Positions 1 to 9,494 of a stretch of DNA of 64,000 nucleotides are shown one piece after another; the first letter of the stretch is position 1, and the number at the start of each line of letters is the position of its first letter. Origin of the DNA: Caloramator sp. mosi_1 (GTDB lineage: Bacteria; Bacillota; Clostridia; Clostridiales; Caloramatoraceae); NCBI RefSeq assembly GCF_028622835.1, contig NZ_CP117677.1, forward strand, positions 992,001-1,056,000, read 5' to 3'. The notes under the pieces were generated by a model. The model saw nothing but the letters and a program-made list of their open reading frames with translations, had not been told where the DNA came from and made no database searches. The position numbers and the translations under genes were made by a program.

Positions 1-80
1 TACTTATTTTTCTTTACATCTGATATCATCTCTGCAAAGGCATTATTTTCTCTTAATACTTTTAAGAAATCTCTACTCAT
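1..80 (-). CDS. start of next type I-D cas gene (partial)
   Basis: About 26 codons are visible before the window edge; the protein begins MSRDFLKVLRENNAF. The ATG overlaps the stop of the preceding Cas10d gene as ATGA, and AGGAGGAAT lies just upstream, so the two genes are almost certainly translationally coupled. In type I-D operons the gene after cas10d is commonly csc2 (cas7). The fragment is too short to identify by sequence, so csc2 is inference from gene order only. Confidence 0.5.
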   Translation of the reverse strand, partial: MSRDFLKVLRENNAFAEMISDVKKNK

Positions 81-2872
81 TTCCTATTCCTCCTTATTTT
101 TATCATTATCATATAATTTTTTAATACTAAAAACTCAATTGTAGAGGCATAGTAATTTTCATTTTTAGATACCTCTCCTTTTTTCCCTTTGCATATCCCC
201 TCATAGTAATCATCTACTATTGTATTAGCAAATTCCTCTATAGCTTCTATCTTTTCTCTGCCATAGGTTAAAGAATATATATTATTATGTCTTTCAACTA
301 AGTCCCTAACTGCACCACAAATAATCTCTTTAATCTCTTCTTTATTATTTACTCTTGCCTCTTTAATAACTTTTATAGAACGTCTAAATGGAAGGGTAAT
401 AATATAACTCGAATCACTCTTATTAGGTTTCCAAAACCTTAACATCTTTTCTGTAATTTCACCGCATACAGTCATATAAACGCCTCCATTCAAATTTCCT
501 ATTATAAATAATGAATTTATAAATGGTTTTTCCAAATTGTATTTATAAATTGTTTTAAAAAATTCACATCTGTTTTTAGAATCTTTAAATCTTAGATAAT
601 TAAATATACCTAATGGATGGACTGACATCTTTGTTATTAGTGGAAGCAACTCCCGTTTTTCTCTCCCTTGAAACCGTTGTATATATCTTCTATTAAAAAT
701 ACAGCATTTAAAACATAGAAAGGTTTTTTAACTGCCTAATATCTTTTATGTTAGTTAAATTTTTAATTAATACTTTATTTAAGTATACATTTTTGTATTC
801 TCCATTAAATAAAACATCAATATTATTAATATTTAAAGTTTTAGAAGCTGTAACAGTTATATTTAAACCAAAATAGTAGGAAAGCAGAAGTGCCTGATAA
901 TACATTTTTAATATATTTTCGCCATCTGACGAACTATAGTTAAAAACATTAAACCTATATTTTGGTTCAGAAAATTCATCAGCTAAACGTTTTTGTGAAA
1001 CTCAATTTCTAATTTATTTTCTTCTACTCTTACAAATATAGATTTATTGTTATATTCTTTTCTATACAAAGTTCTTTCATCAATTATATCCTTAACTTGC
1101 GTTTCTAAATTTTTAAAAACCTCTAAAGTTATTGGGAAATCTATATTACTATAGGTATACATGTATATATCAGAATTTACATACGTATCCTGTAAATTGA
1201 AAATTATTTTTGTAGCATAGCATCATATGCACATATTTTACATAAATAAGGTTGTTGTTTTATTTCCTTTGTAAGCCTTCCTTTTTATAATTAACAATTA
1301 CTTCTTCTGGCTTTGATTTAAATGAATATTTAGTTCCTAAAAACCCTTTTTGAAAGCCTAATCCTTCTGGTATTTTTCTTCCACATATTAAACACGTGGA
1401 TTTTATCTTTTCATCTTTAGTTATATAATCAGTGTCATTTATTTTATTAGTGAAAACTTCACAATAATAATCCTTTAAATCTTGTTTTAACAGTATAACA
1501 TTATTGTCCTTTAAGCGAAATTTTTTATATTCTCTTTAAATTCTTTTTAAACCTTTCCTTTATTCTCTGTTCAATTTTAATAAAATCATCTCTTTGTAGT
1601 ATTAAATTTGCTACATAGCTTGAAAGTAAAACATAATAAACTTTAATTCCACCTTCATCTAAAACTTTTTAAAATTCATCATAAACTCAATATTACCCTT
1701 TGCTAATCCATCCAAATCATATACATTTAATATACTTTCATTAAAAATCTTCAAAGCTTCTAAATATATATCTTCAACATTTTCCTTAGCTAAAAAGTAT
1801 GAAACGAATTTAAACATATAAATATTTGTCTAACTAAATCTATAAATAATTCATCTTCTTTTCTTTTAAGATATTATCTATTATTTCAAATCTACTATCT
1901 TTAATTAAATCTTTATCTATTTTATCCTTTGCCTTTTCAAATCTATTTTTAAGTCCTTTAAATAAGATATCACCATTTTTTGATGTTAAAGCCCTATTTA
2001 GTACTTCTAACTGATTATCTGTATCTAATATCAAAAACAAATCAAAAAATTAAAGTTATTTTTGTTATCTCGTAGATTACTTGCTATAGCCTCTAAATAC
2101 TTTTCGTTACTTGCTGAAGCCAATAGTGCCTTATCTACTATCATTTCTACTTCTAAATCAAAATCAATTTTTTCCCTACATAGATGATATGATTATTAAA
2201 ATAGCAAAACAAATTTCTACCTGTTTCTTCCATATATTGCTCTAATGCCCTTATCATTATATTAGTTATGGCTGGACGTACTTCTTTAATTGTTACATAG
2301 TTTATCTTGTATTTTTCATTTAAACCTAATTTCAAAAATGTTTCTTTTAGTATTTGTAAAGCTTTATTAATATCATATACACTGGCAAGGGCATCTGCAC
2401 GCCTTATTATTTCTCTTCTTCTTCATTATCATCTAATGCATAAACTACTTTATAAGTATTTTTCTGTCTACCTTTGTGTATTGCTGAAGATAGAATAAAT
2501 TTTGCACATTCCCTAAATTCTGAATATATGCCTAAATCGTTAAGAATAGCTTCAACATCTCTTAATTCTAAATCTGTTTCCTTTTCTCTTTTATACTTTG
2601 TTAGTTTATTTATGTCATGAAATAAAGCACCTACCACTATTTTCTTTAAATTGTCCTCCGTATTCCTTTCAGGGTTTTCTTGATAATATAAATTTGCAAT
2701 TGCCAGTGCATAGTTTAGAGTTTTTATAGAATGAGCAATAAATGTTTCATCCTTAGCACAACCATAATTTTCTTTATCCTTTGCCAATTCTGTATGAAAT
2801 CTATTAATGTAAAATATATCTAATATTTTTTTGCTGTTTCACTTGCTTTTTTAAATCTATGAAACTTTTCAT
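77..2872 (-). CDS. cas10d: type I-D CRISPR-associated Cas10d (Csc3), frame-broken
   Basis: Large subunit of the type I-D interference complex, about 930 codons, the usual size for Csc3. In order it shows an N-terminal HD nuclease-type domain (ALFHDINKLT, with HTEL and AHSIKTLNYA before it), a segment of the kind TNIMIRALEQYMEETGR then FCYFNNHIIYVG that matches the Csc3 pattern of an LLYFPNGVVYL-like strand, a zinc-ribbon-like pair (CLICG and CKICA), and a C-terminal block ending in LLSYYFGLNITVTASK. The ATG is preceded by GGAGGTGAAAAA. Several frame breaks split it, including near the N-terminus and around the zinc ribbon. A WYL regulator lies just upstream on the same strand. Family membership rests on motif order and length; I am confident of Cas10d and less sure of each break. 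Confidence 0.8.
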
Positions 2873-2972
2873 TTTTTCACCTCCAATTTATAAATTTTCT
2901 ATATTTATCTTAATATTATACTTATCAAAATTTTATGTCAATACATTTCTCAGTTAAACAAAAACAGAGACA

Positions 2973-3907
2973 CTATGTGTCACTGTTTATCCTCATCGCG
3001 TTATTTAATGTACTTATATATTCCTGTTTCAATTCTTGAGGTTCTAATATTTCTATTCCATCAGCATATTGTAATATAAAAGGAAGCATCTCTTTAGGTT
3101 TTGCCACAGAAAACTCAATTATTTTATTTACACTATCATTTACTTGTGATTTATGCCAATTAACTTCTGTTAAATATGTCCAAACTTCTTCTTTGTGAAT
3201 CTTTAACCTTACTTTTTTACCTCTTCTCCACCATAAAATTCCCAAGCATTTTTAAACAAATCCTTAGCCTTGTCTTTATAAATATCATAATCAATACTTT
3301 GATTTCGACTTCTTAAGTCCAATATCCTATTTACTCTATAAATTTTAGCTTTAAAATCTTCTAAATAATCTAAAGCCAAAATATACCAAGCTCTTTTTTA
3401 AATACTATCTTGTAAGGAACAATGCTATATTCCTTCTCTTCACCGTTTGGCAACAAATATCTTATATCGTAAACTTGATAATCTTTACCTTCTACCAAAT
3501 TCACATAAAGTTTAGTCATAAAATATTTTTGTTCTCTACTTAGCATACATATAGGTTGCTTATGTATTTCTATATATTTTTCCTTAAACTTTAAGTTTAA
3601 ACTAGCTCTTATCAGCTCTGGAGAATTAAGAAAAAGTCAATATATGCTTCTGCTGCGTCAACAGATAAGTTAATAAGTAACTTTAAATCTTTGGTTAACA
3701 AAATTGAATTTTCATTTACTTTATTTATACAAACCTTTTTATCCTTATCTGATATTATATCTACGTTTTTTAATTTTTTAGCTTTATTAACATATCTATA
3801 AAAAGTTCTAACATCTATGTTTAAAATCTCACAAATCTGCTTTTTGTATAGTTACCCGATTCTGCAAGAATTAGAAAATTCTCAAACCTCTCTATACTTC
3901 CCTTCAA
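2973..3907 (-). CDS. WYL-domain transcriptional regulator of the cas operon
   Basis: About 310 residues, the usual length of a helix-turn-helix plus WYL regulator. The N-terminus reads as a winged helix (SGNYTKKQICEILNIDVRTF when one A is restored in the A5 run), then a WYL-like core (VPYKIVFKK followed by ILALDYLEDF) and a C-terminal WCX-type extension ending in MRINSDT. A TTG start is chosen because GAGGAGGA lies 6-10 bases upstream. At least three frame breaks occur. Position directly ahead of cas10d on the same strand suggests it controls the CRISPR operon; WYL proteins are common ligand-responsive cas regulators. Confidence 0.75.
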
Positions 3908-3932
3908 CAATAATCCTCCTCTAAAAAGCTTA

Positions 3933-4301
3933 TTATTCCTTTCTCTTTAATACATTTATAAATATCTCAGCTGTGCCGAGATTTGTTGCAAGTGGTACAT
4001 TATGAACATCACAAATTCTCAAAAGTGCAGTTACATCTGGCTCATGGGGCTGAGCTGTTAATGGATCTCTTAAAAAATAACCATATCTATATCTCCCTGT
4101 GCTACCATTCCTCCTATTTGCTGGTCACCCCCATATGGACCTGATAAAAATCTATGCACCTTAAGGCCAGTTGCTTCTTGAATTAGTCTTCCTGTTGTAC
4201 CTGTTGCATATAACTCATCATCCTTGAATACCTCTCTATACTTTTTACAAACTCAACCATGTCGCTCTTTTTTTATCATGAGCTATAAATGCTACTCTCA
4301 T
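3933..4301 (-). CDS. mgsA: methylglyoxal synthase
   Basis: Converts dihydroxyacetone phosphate to methylglyoxal and phosphate, a bypass that relieves phosphorylated-sugar stress. No long open frame is left, but restoring two bases gives a continuous 122-residue protein with every family motif: [12 protein letters not shown] at the N-terminus, ATGTTGR phosphate loop, [22 protein letters not shown] and [12 protein letters not shown]. Length matches MgsA. The breaks are one missing A after GCGAC and one in the A5 run of GTAAAAAG. The gene would be missed by an automatic ORF caller. It stands alone between the cas regulator and an L,D-transpeptidase gene. Confidence 0.88.
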
Positions 4302-4348
4302 CTTTTATCCCCTTTCGTAATTATTTAGAAATATTTTGTTCTAAAATC

Positions 4349-4841
4349 TACTTTATATATACAGTTGTCTTAGCTGGTATATTTTCATACATCCACCTTG
4401 CATCCTCTGCACTTAATCTTACACAACCGTTTGAACTAGGTTTTCCTAAGATATTATCTACTATCTGATTTTTGAACTTATAGGAAATAAATGAAATAAA
4501 CATTTTTCCTTAAATCTAATCCAATATACTCCACCCTGCTTATACTTATTGGAATAGAACCACAGTTCTCTTTCTGTTATTGTAAATATTCCCTTTGAAG
4601 TACTTTTATCCTTAACTCCTGTATAACATACAAATGTTTTAACTAAATCTATTTTGTTATTTTGTTTATTATAAATAAGTGTACTTTGGTTTTTGTATCT
4701 ATTACTATATAATCTTTTTGCTCTATATTTTCCCACTTGCTATCTCTGGCAGTATAACATTGTTTGTATAAGCTAAAGCTGAATTAGTTTTTAATAAAAG
4801 TACCACTAAAATAAGTCTAAAAATCTTTTTACTCTTCTCAT
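4349..4841 (-). CDS. secreted L,D-transpeptidase (YkuD family)
   Basis: Cross-links or modifies peptidoglycan through a cysteine nucleophile outside the membrane. The ATG follows AGAAGGGAG. The N-terminus is a signal peptide (RRVKR, then a hydrophobic LILVVLLLKTNSALA). The YkuD core shows TFVCYTGVKDKSTSKGIFTI and ends with the catalytic signature SSNGCVRLSAEDARW; the usual SHGCVR is SNGCVR here. The C-terminus is VYIK. Length about 160 residues, typical of a one-domain enzyme. Frame breaks occur near the signal peptide, at SGK/WEN and before the catalytic motif. Confidence 0.82.
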
Positions 4842-5690
4842 ATGTACACTCCCTTCTAATTAGATTATACATTAAAGCTCTTTATAATACAGTAGTCAAT
4901 TTAAATTAAAATTTTAGTGTTTATTATTTACAAATATTAATTTATAATTTTACTTGTAACTTTTTATAAAGGAGGTTTTTACTTGATTAACCAATTTGTA
5001 AATAAAGCAAAGGAAGATGTTGTTTTACTTTTATCATTAATACTTGCTGTTTTAACTTCTTTTATTTCTTTTCCTAAAATTGAATACATTGATTTTAAAG
5101 TTTTAATTTCTCTTTTAATCTTATGATAGTAGTTGAAGCATTTGAGGAGTATAAACTTCTAGAGATGATATCGATACGAATTTTAGATAAGTTTAGTAAT
5201 GAAAGAAAAGTCTCTCTTGTTCTTACTGTTATTACATTTATTCTCTCAATGTTTGTTACAAACGATGTTGCACTTATAACTTTTGTGCCACTTGCCCTTA
5301 TTATTGCAAAAAGACTAATATAAACCCTGCCGAAATAATAATATTTCAAACTTTAGCTGCAAATATTGGAAGTAGCTTAACACCAATGGGTAATCCTCAA
5401 AACCTATTTTTATATTCAAAGTTTAATATAAACACTATAGAGTTTTTCAAAATAATGCTTCCTTTTGTAATTATGGGATTTGTTTTATTAGGTATTTTAA
5501 ATTTAAAAATTCCAAATAAAGATATAGTTTTTCATATTGAAGAAATTGAAATTAAGAGTAAAAAAAGACGTTTATATTTATACTTTTATTTATTTTTATC
5601 ATTTTATCTATATTTAACATAGTAAACTATTACACTGCTTTTGCTGTAACCATTCTAATAACCTTTATGCTAGAAAGAAAATTATTTAAA

Positions 5691-7367
5691 CTTGTATTCG
5701 GCAAGTAATGCCGAAAGACATTGGAATTAAAGGATTTTTGTTCAAAAAATTAAAAGAAATCATCCCTTTTAAGTGTTAAAATATAATTGCAAAACTAAAA
5801 CACAAAAGGGTGATTTCTATGGATAGTTTACAACAAAATCAAAAAATTTAAAGAAGAAAATTAGATTTTTGAACATGAAAGCAAAATTTAATGATACCAA
5901 AGTTACTTCTGTAGCAACTTTTTCTTATGTGGAATCCTTTAAACAAATAATAGGATTACCAACTATTTTAGAAAAAGGCGTAACCTATAAGAAGGCCGCT
6001 AATTCTACTTTTAATACTGCAGAAATTATAGAATACATGATTGATGCAAATATTCTTGGTTTCTCAAGATTTATGCACATTGAAACATTAAGAAATGATG
6101 AAGGATATAAAAAGTTTAAAGGTGTAGATAAATTACCCAGTGAAAAAGTATGTAGAGATCTCTTAAAAGCTTTACCAACAGAAACTTTAGAAGAATTAAG
6201 AACTATAAATAAAAAATACTTGACTTAAAGTCTTCAACTGAAGATGTACGCGAGGTTTGTATTAATATTGATGATACTGTTATAACTATCTTTGGTAATC
6301 AAGAAAAATCAGGAATAGAATATAATCCAAGGTACAATGGAAGACCATCATTTAAAGAAAAAGTTGGGTTTATTTCAGGAACTGATGAATTACTTAACAT
6401 TACTCTTGAAAATGGTAGACACCATAGTAATTATAAATTTTTAGATTTCTTTAAGAGTTGTGTAAACCAGCTTCCTTCAAGATATATTCTTAAAAGAGTT
6501 AGACTTGATAGAGGTTTTTGATGAAGAAAACTTTTTATATTTTGAAGATAATGGAATAGAATATGTTGTTAAATGTAAAATGTATTCTACTGTTAAAATG
6601 ATAATAGATTTTATAAATAATAATCCAAAGGATTATATATGGCACGATATAAGTTCTACTTTATCTGTTACAGAAATTACAGTTCCATTGCCTAAATGGC
6701 AAAGAGCAAGAAGATTTGTGATTATAAGAGAAAAAATTATTCCAAAAAATATGAATCAGTTAATGTTCGAAGAATGTAAATATAAATATCAAGCAATAGT
6801 AACAAATATAAATTATTTAACACCTGAAGAAATATTTCAAGATTATAATCAACGATGTGATGTTGAAAATAATATAGATGAAATAAAAGAAGGCTATGCC
6901 TTTAGCGAAAATAGTTTAGTAAATCATAAATGCAATGAATTGTACCTTTTAATAAAAATGATAGCATATAACATTCATAACTGGTTTAAACAAGCAATCA
7001 TGCCTAAGGAAGTACAACATCATGAAATTAGTACATTAAGAAGAATATTTTATAGAGTTTGTGGTAATGTTTGCGGCAGCAAATATTATAGATATTTAAG
7101 TTTTTCAAATAATTGCTTATTAGAAAAAATCATTACTCATATTCAAAAACAAATACATATTTTTAGTAGAAAAATGATAACAGTTTATACTTAATAGTAA
7201 AATAAAAACAATAAATTCCCTTAAAAATCCAAATGTTATTTGGGTTTATTAAGTATACTCAAAAAAGACCTAACGGTATAAAATATCATAATAAATGTAA
7301 ATTTATTCATAAAGAAAACAAAAATGGCAAGTAGAAACTTTTTTAAAATTTACTTGCCGAATTCAAG
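5691..7367 (+). mobile_element. IS1380-family insertion sequence, copy A
   Basis: 1677 bp, bounded by imperfect inverted repeats: the left end starts CTTGTATTCGGCAAGTAA and the right end, read inward on the other strand, starts CTTGAATTCGGCAAGTAA. A direct duplication TTAAA lies at 5686-5690 and 7368-7372. A short internal inverted repeat (TTCGGCAAGTAATGCCGAA) sits at the left end. A near-identical copy lies at 52770-54446. Insertion has split an anion-permease gene. Confidence 0.93.
5819..7194 (+). CDS. IS1380-family transposase, copy A (frame-broken)
   Basis: DDE transposase of about 457 codons. Motifs include INIDDTVITIFGNQ (first Asp region), YNPRYNGRPSFKEKVGFIS, VRLDRGF (second Asp) and QRCDVENNIDEIKEGYAF (Glu region). 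The start is ATG after AAGGGTGATTTCT and encodes MDSLQQNQ. Three frame breaks occur: an A6 that should be A7 before KKIRFLN, an A6 that should be A7 before ILDLKSSTED, and a T5 where T7 is needed to read RGFFDEENF. The first two are shared with copy B; the third is two bases short here and one short there. As written it could not make the full protein without recoding. Confidence 0.88.
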
Positions 7368-7739
7368 TTAAAGAAGTTGACTTTGCACTTTTATTAACCT
7401 TTGTTTTCTTTTTTATTTTCATAGGAAATCTATCAAATATCGAAAGTATAAAAACCATTTTTGAAAGAGTACTTAGTAAACCAAAATCAACATATATATT
7501 ATCAATTTTGCTTAGTCAATTTATAAGCAATGTACCGTGTGCAATTTTGCTGTCTGGATTTAGTAAAAACTATAAAGAAATTCTTTTAGGTGTTGATATA
7601 GGCGGAATGGGAACTCTAATAGCCTCTCTTGCTAGTGTAATATCATATAAATTTTATGCAAATGAATATAAGCATTTAAAGAAAAAATATCTTTTAATGT
7701 TTACAATATACAATTTTATTGCTCTATTTATATTCTCCT

Positions 7740-8685
7740 TTATTTTCTTATTTTTCTAGGGCTGAAGATCTTCTTCAGCCCCTTTACTGCCCTAATAATT
7801 GCCTCCTCAAGTACACCTGTTGCAATCATTCCTAATGTGCTTACATCAACCTCAACCTCTCCTGTTGCCATTGTGAAGATTGTATCTCCATCAAACATAG
7901 TGTGGGCTGGTTTCATAGTCCTTCCAAAGGCATCGTGGGCAATTGAGGATACCTTTGTTGCTTCTGCCTTAGTTAGCTTTGCATTTGTAACTATCGCTGC
8001 AATTGTAGTGTTTCCACTAAATAGGTTTGTTCTGAACAGCATAACCTTTGTACTATCTACAAAACCTGTCTTATCTTTATTCAATGCTCCTGCTATAATT
8101 TCCCTGTCTTTGGGTCTATAACATCCCCAAGGCAGTTTACTGCAACAACAGCACCAACCTCAAGCTCTCCAACCCTTACGGCATAGGTACCAAGTCCCCC
8201 GTCCATTGCAAATTGCGGGCCTAATATCTTTCCAACTGTTGCCCCTGTTCCTGCACCAAATCTTCCATTCTCTACTTTGTTTACCTCAAAGGCATTTACA
8301 CAAGCTTCATATCCCATTTTCCTATCTGGTCTTACTCTAAAATCCCCAACCATAAGGTCAAATAAAACTGCACTACATACTATAGGTACCTTTGTAACTC
8401 CCACATCAAACCCTATATTTCTCTCTTCTAAAAATCCATAACTCCACAGGAGGCATCAAGTCCAAAGGCACTACCTCCTGATAATACAACTGCGTGTACC
8501 TTATCAACAAGATTCACAGGACTTAAAAGGTCTGTTTCACGTGTTCCAGGTGCCCCTCCCCTTACATCAACACCACAGGTTGCACCCTCTTTGCAAATAA
8601 CAACTGTACATCCTGTTCTTGCTTCAAAATTTTGTGCATTACCTATTTTTATCCCTTTTATATCTGTAATATTAATCTCCTTCAT
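7740..8685 (-). CDS. P1 family (DmpA-type) peptidase / aminopeptidase
   Basis: N-terminal nucleophile hydrolase of the DmpA/BapA family, which autocleaves and releases N-terminal residues, often beta-amino acids, from peptides. The protein begins MKEINITDIKGIKIGNAQ; the start follows GGAGGG. Family features are GCTVVICKEGATCGVDVRGGAPGT, LSGGSAFGLDA, DFRVRPD, RFGAGTGATVGK, GELEVGAVVAVNCLGD and GNTTIAAIVTNAKLTK, where the Thr-Thr after Asn is the probable autoprocessing site. Length about 315 residues is normal. Two frame breaks split it into three pieces. It lies 63 bases downstream of the ECF S component on the same strand with a hairpin between. Its last 20 bases overlap the opposing permease gene. 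Confidence 0.88.
7759..7781. terminator. 10-bp inverted repeat at convergent gene ends
   Basis: GGGCTGAAGA and TCTTCAGCCC form a perfect 10-bp stem with a 3-base loop, starting on the last base of the permease stop codon and lying inside the last codons of the opposing peptidase gene. No good U-run follows on either strand, so a terminator role is likely but not canonical. Confidence 0.5.
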
Positions 8686-8708
8686 CTTATTCCCTCCAAT
8701 GTATAAAT

Positions 8709-8743
8709 AACTCAACCTTAGGCAAACAGCCTAAAGTTGAGTT
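8709..8743 (-). terminator. strong hairpin between S-component and peptidase genes
   Basis: AACTCAAC and GTTGAGTT arms continue into TTAGGC/GCCTAA, leaving a small loop. The stem follows the ECF stop closely and precedes the peptidase ribosome binding site. A weak U-rich tail (ATTTATA) follows on the minus strand, so it may attenuate rather than fully stop transcription. Confidence 0.55.
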
Positions 8744-8747
8744 ATGA

Positions 8748-9334
8748 TTACTTCCTTATTTTATTTACACCTATTACAACTGGCACAACAATAGCAATTG
8801 AAACTAAAACTTCTGGTAGTCCATTAGTAAAGCCTATTCCTACTATTGTTGCTCTTGCCTTTTCTATATCCATACCTAATGCTTTAGCAAATCTCTCAAG
8901 ATAGATTAAATAGATTAGTCCAAGAACCAAGACTGTGTTAGTTAATGTTCCAACTGCTGCAGCCACTGCATACTTTATGCTATTGAATTTGCCAGGGATT
9001 ATCTTGTATGCATAGTAGGCTGTTATTCCTATTAAAACTCTTGGAACTATAGCAATTAATGGGTTTAAAAATAAAAAGGATGTTGGAGTTGGATTTGTAA
9101 CTGCTTGGAACATACTAAACAAGCCAAAGAACAGTCCTATTATTGCACCAACTACTGGTCCCTCAATTATAGCACCAATTATTACAGGAAGATGCAAAAT
9201 TGTTGCCTTAACTGGGGAATAGGTATAAAACCTAAACCAGTTACTCCAAGTACAATAGTGATAGCAGAGAGCATACCAATTGTGGCAATCTGCCTTACCC
9301 CAAATCTTTGGGTTGATAGTGTTTTTGTTTGCAT
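8748..9334 (-). CDS. ECF transporter substrate-binding (S) component
   Basis: Membrane vitamin-type uptake subunit that pairs with a shared EcfAA'T module, not present here. About 195 residues with five or six hydrophobic segments. Characteristic pieces are RQIATIGMLSAITIVLG, GFIPIPxVKATILHLPVI, GPVVGAIIGLFFGLFSM and LNPLIAIVPRVLIGI, the pattern of the pfam12822 S-component group. The ATG is preceded by GAGGAGG. One C is missing in the C4 run of ATTCCCCAG, which splits the gene near residue 41. The substrate cannot be read from sequence; pantothenate- or cobalamin-type substrates are known for relatives. The downstream P1 peptidase may supply or process the imported compound, which is speculation. 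Confidence 0.85.
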
Positions 9335-9440
9335 AATACTACCTCCTCGTTCTCACTCCAAAAGGATGCAAGACGATATCCTTTATGAAGTTTTTATTTT
9401 TGTTCGGTCTATAAAAGTACCGACAAGTATATTTTAACAG
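9335..9440 (-). promoter_or_regulatory. leader of the S-component gene with small hairpin
   Basis: About 100 bases upstream of the S-component ATG. It contains an AAAGGAT/ATCCTTT stem with a 10-base loop at 9361-9384, immediately 5' to the ribosome-binding region. ECF S genes often sit behind riboswitches, but I could not match a known aptamer consensus, so only the hairpin is supported. Confidence 0.3.
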
Positions 9441-9465
9441 TTTTATGTAACAAATTCAATATAAT

Positions 9466-9487
9466 ATGCCACCCAAATGGGTGGCAT
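9466..9487. terminator. bidirectional terminator after malE paralogue 1
   Basis: ATGCCACCC and GGGTGGCAT form a perfect 9-bp stem with a 4-base loop, followed on the plus strand by TTTTTAT. It lies 8 bases beyond the stop codon of the minus-strand malE paralogue and separates it from the ECF unit. Confidence 0.75.
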
Positions 9488-9494
9488 TTTTATA

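Larger units (their letters stand above)
4983..7759 (+). pseudogene. SLC13/CitMHS-type anion permease, interrupted by IS1380 element
   Basis: Multi-spanning membrane permease. The 5' part carries TNDVALITFVPLALI and GSSLTPMGNPQNLFLY, and the 3' part NVPCAILLSGF and GGMGTLIASLASVISY, both diagnostic re-entrant loop regions of the ion-transporter superfamily (ArsB/NhaD/SLC13). TTG start after AAAGGAGG. The insertion falls after codons for MLERKLFK; the coding sequence resumes at EVDFALLLTFVFFF. TTAAA is duplicated on either side, so removing the element and one TTAAA restores the gene. Other one-base breaks flank it. The substrate is not deducible. The loss here is real, because a whole element sits inside. 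Confidence 0.85.

Noticed and set aside
1-5000. CRISPR array near the Cas10d gene
   Set aside because: No regularly spaced direct repeats were seen in this stretch or elsewhere in the window; only the cas end of the locus is present.
5819-7194. Programmed frameshifting as the explanation for IS1380 transposase breaks
   Set aside because: IS1380 transposases are normally one frame, three sites would be needed, and the T-run differs between copies; run errors fit better, though not proven.
9335-9440. Named riboswitch (folate, TPP or cobalamin) ahead of the ECF S gene
   Set aside because: I found no match to the conserved core of these aptamers, only a small hairpin.
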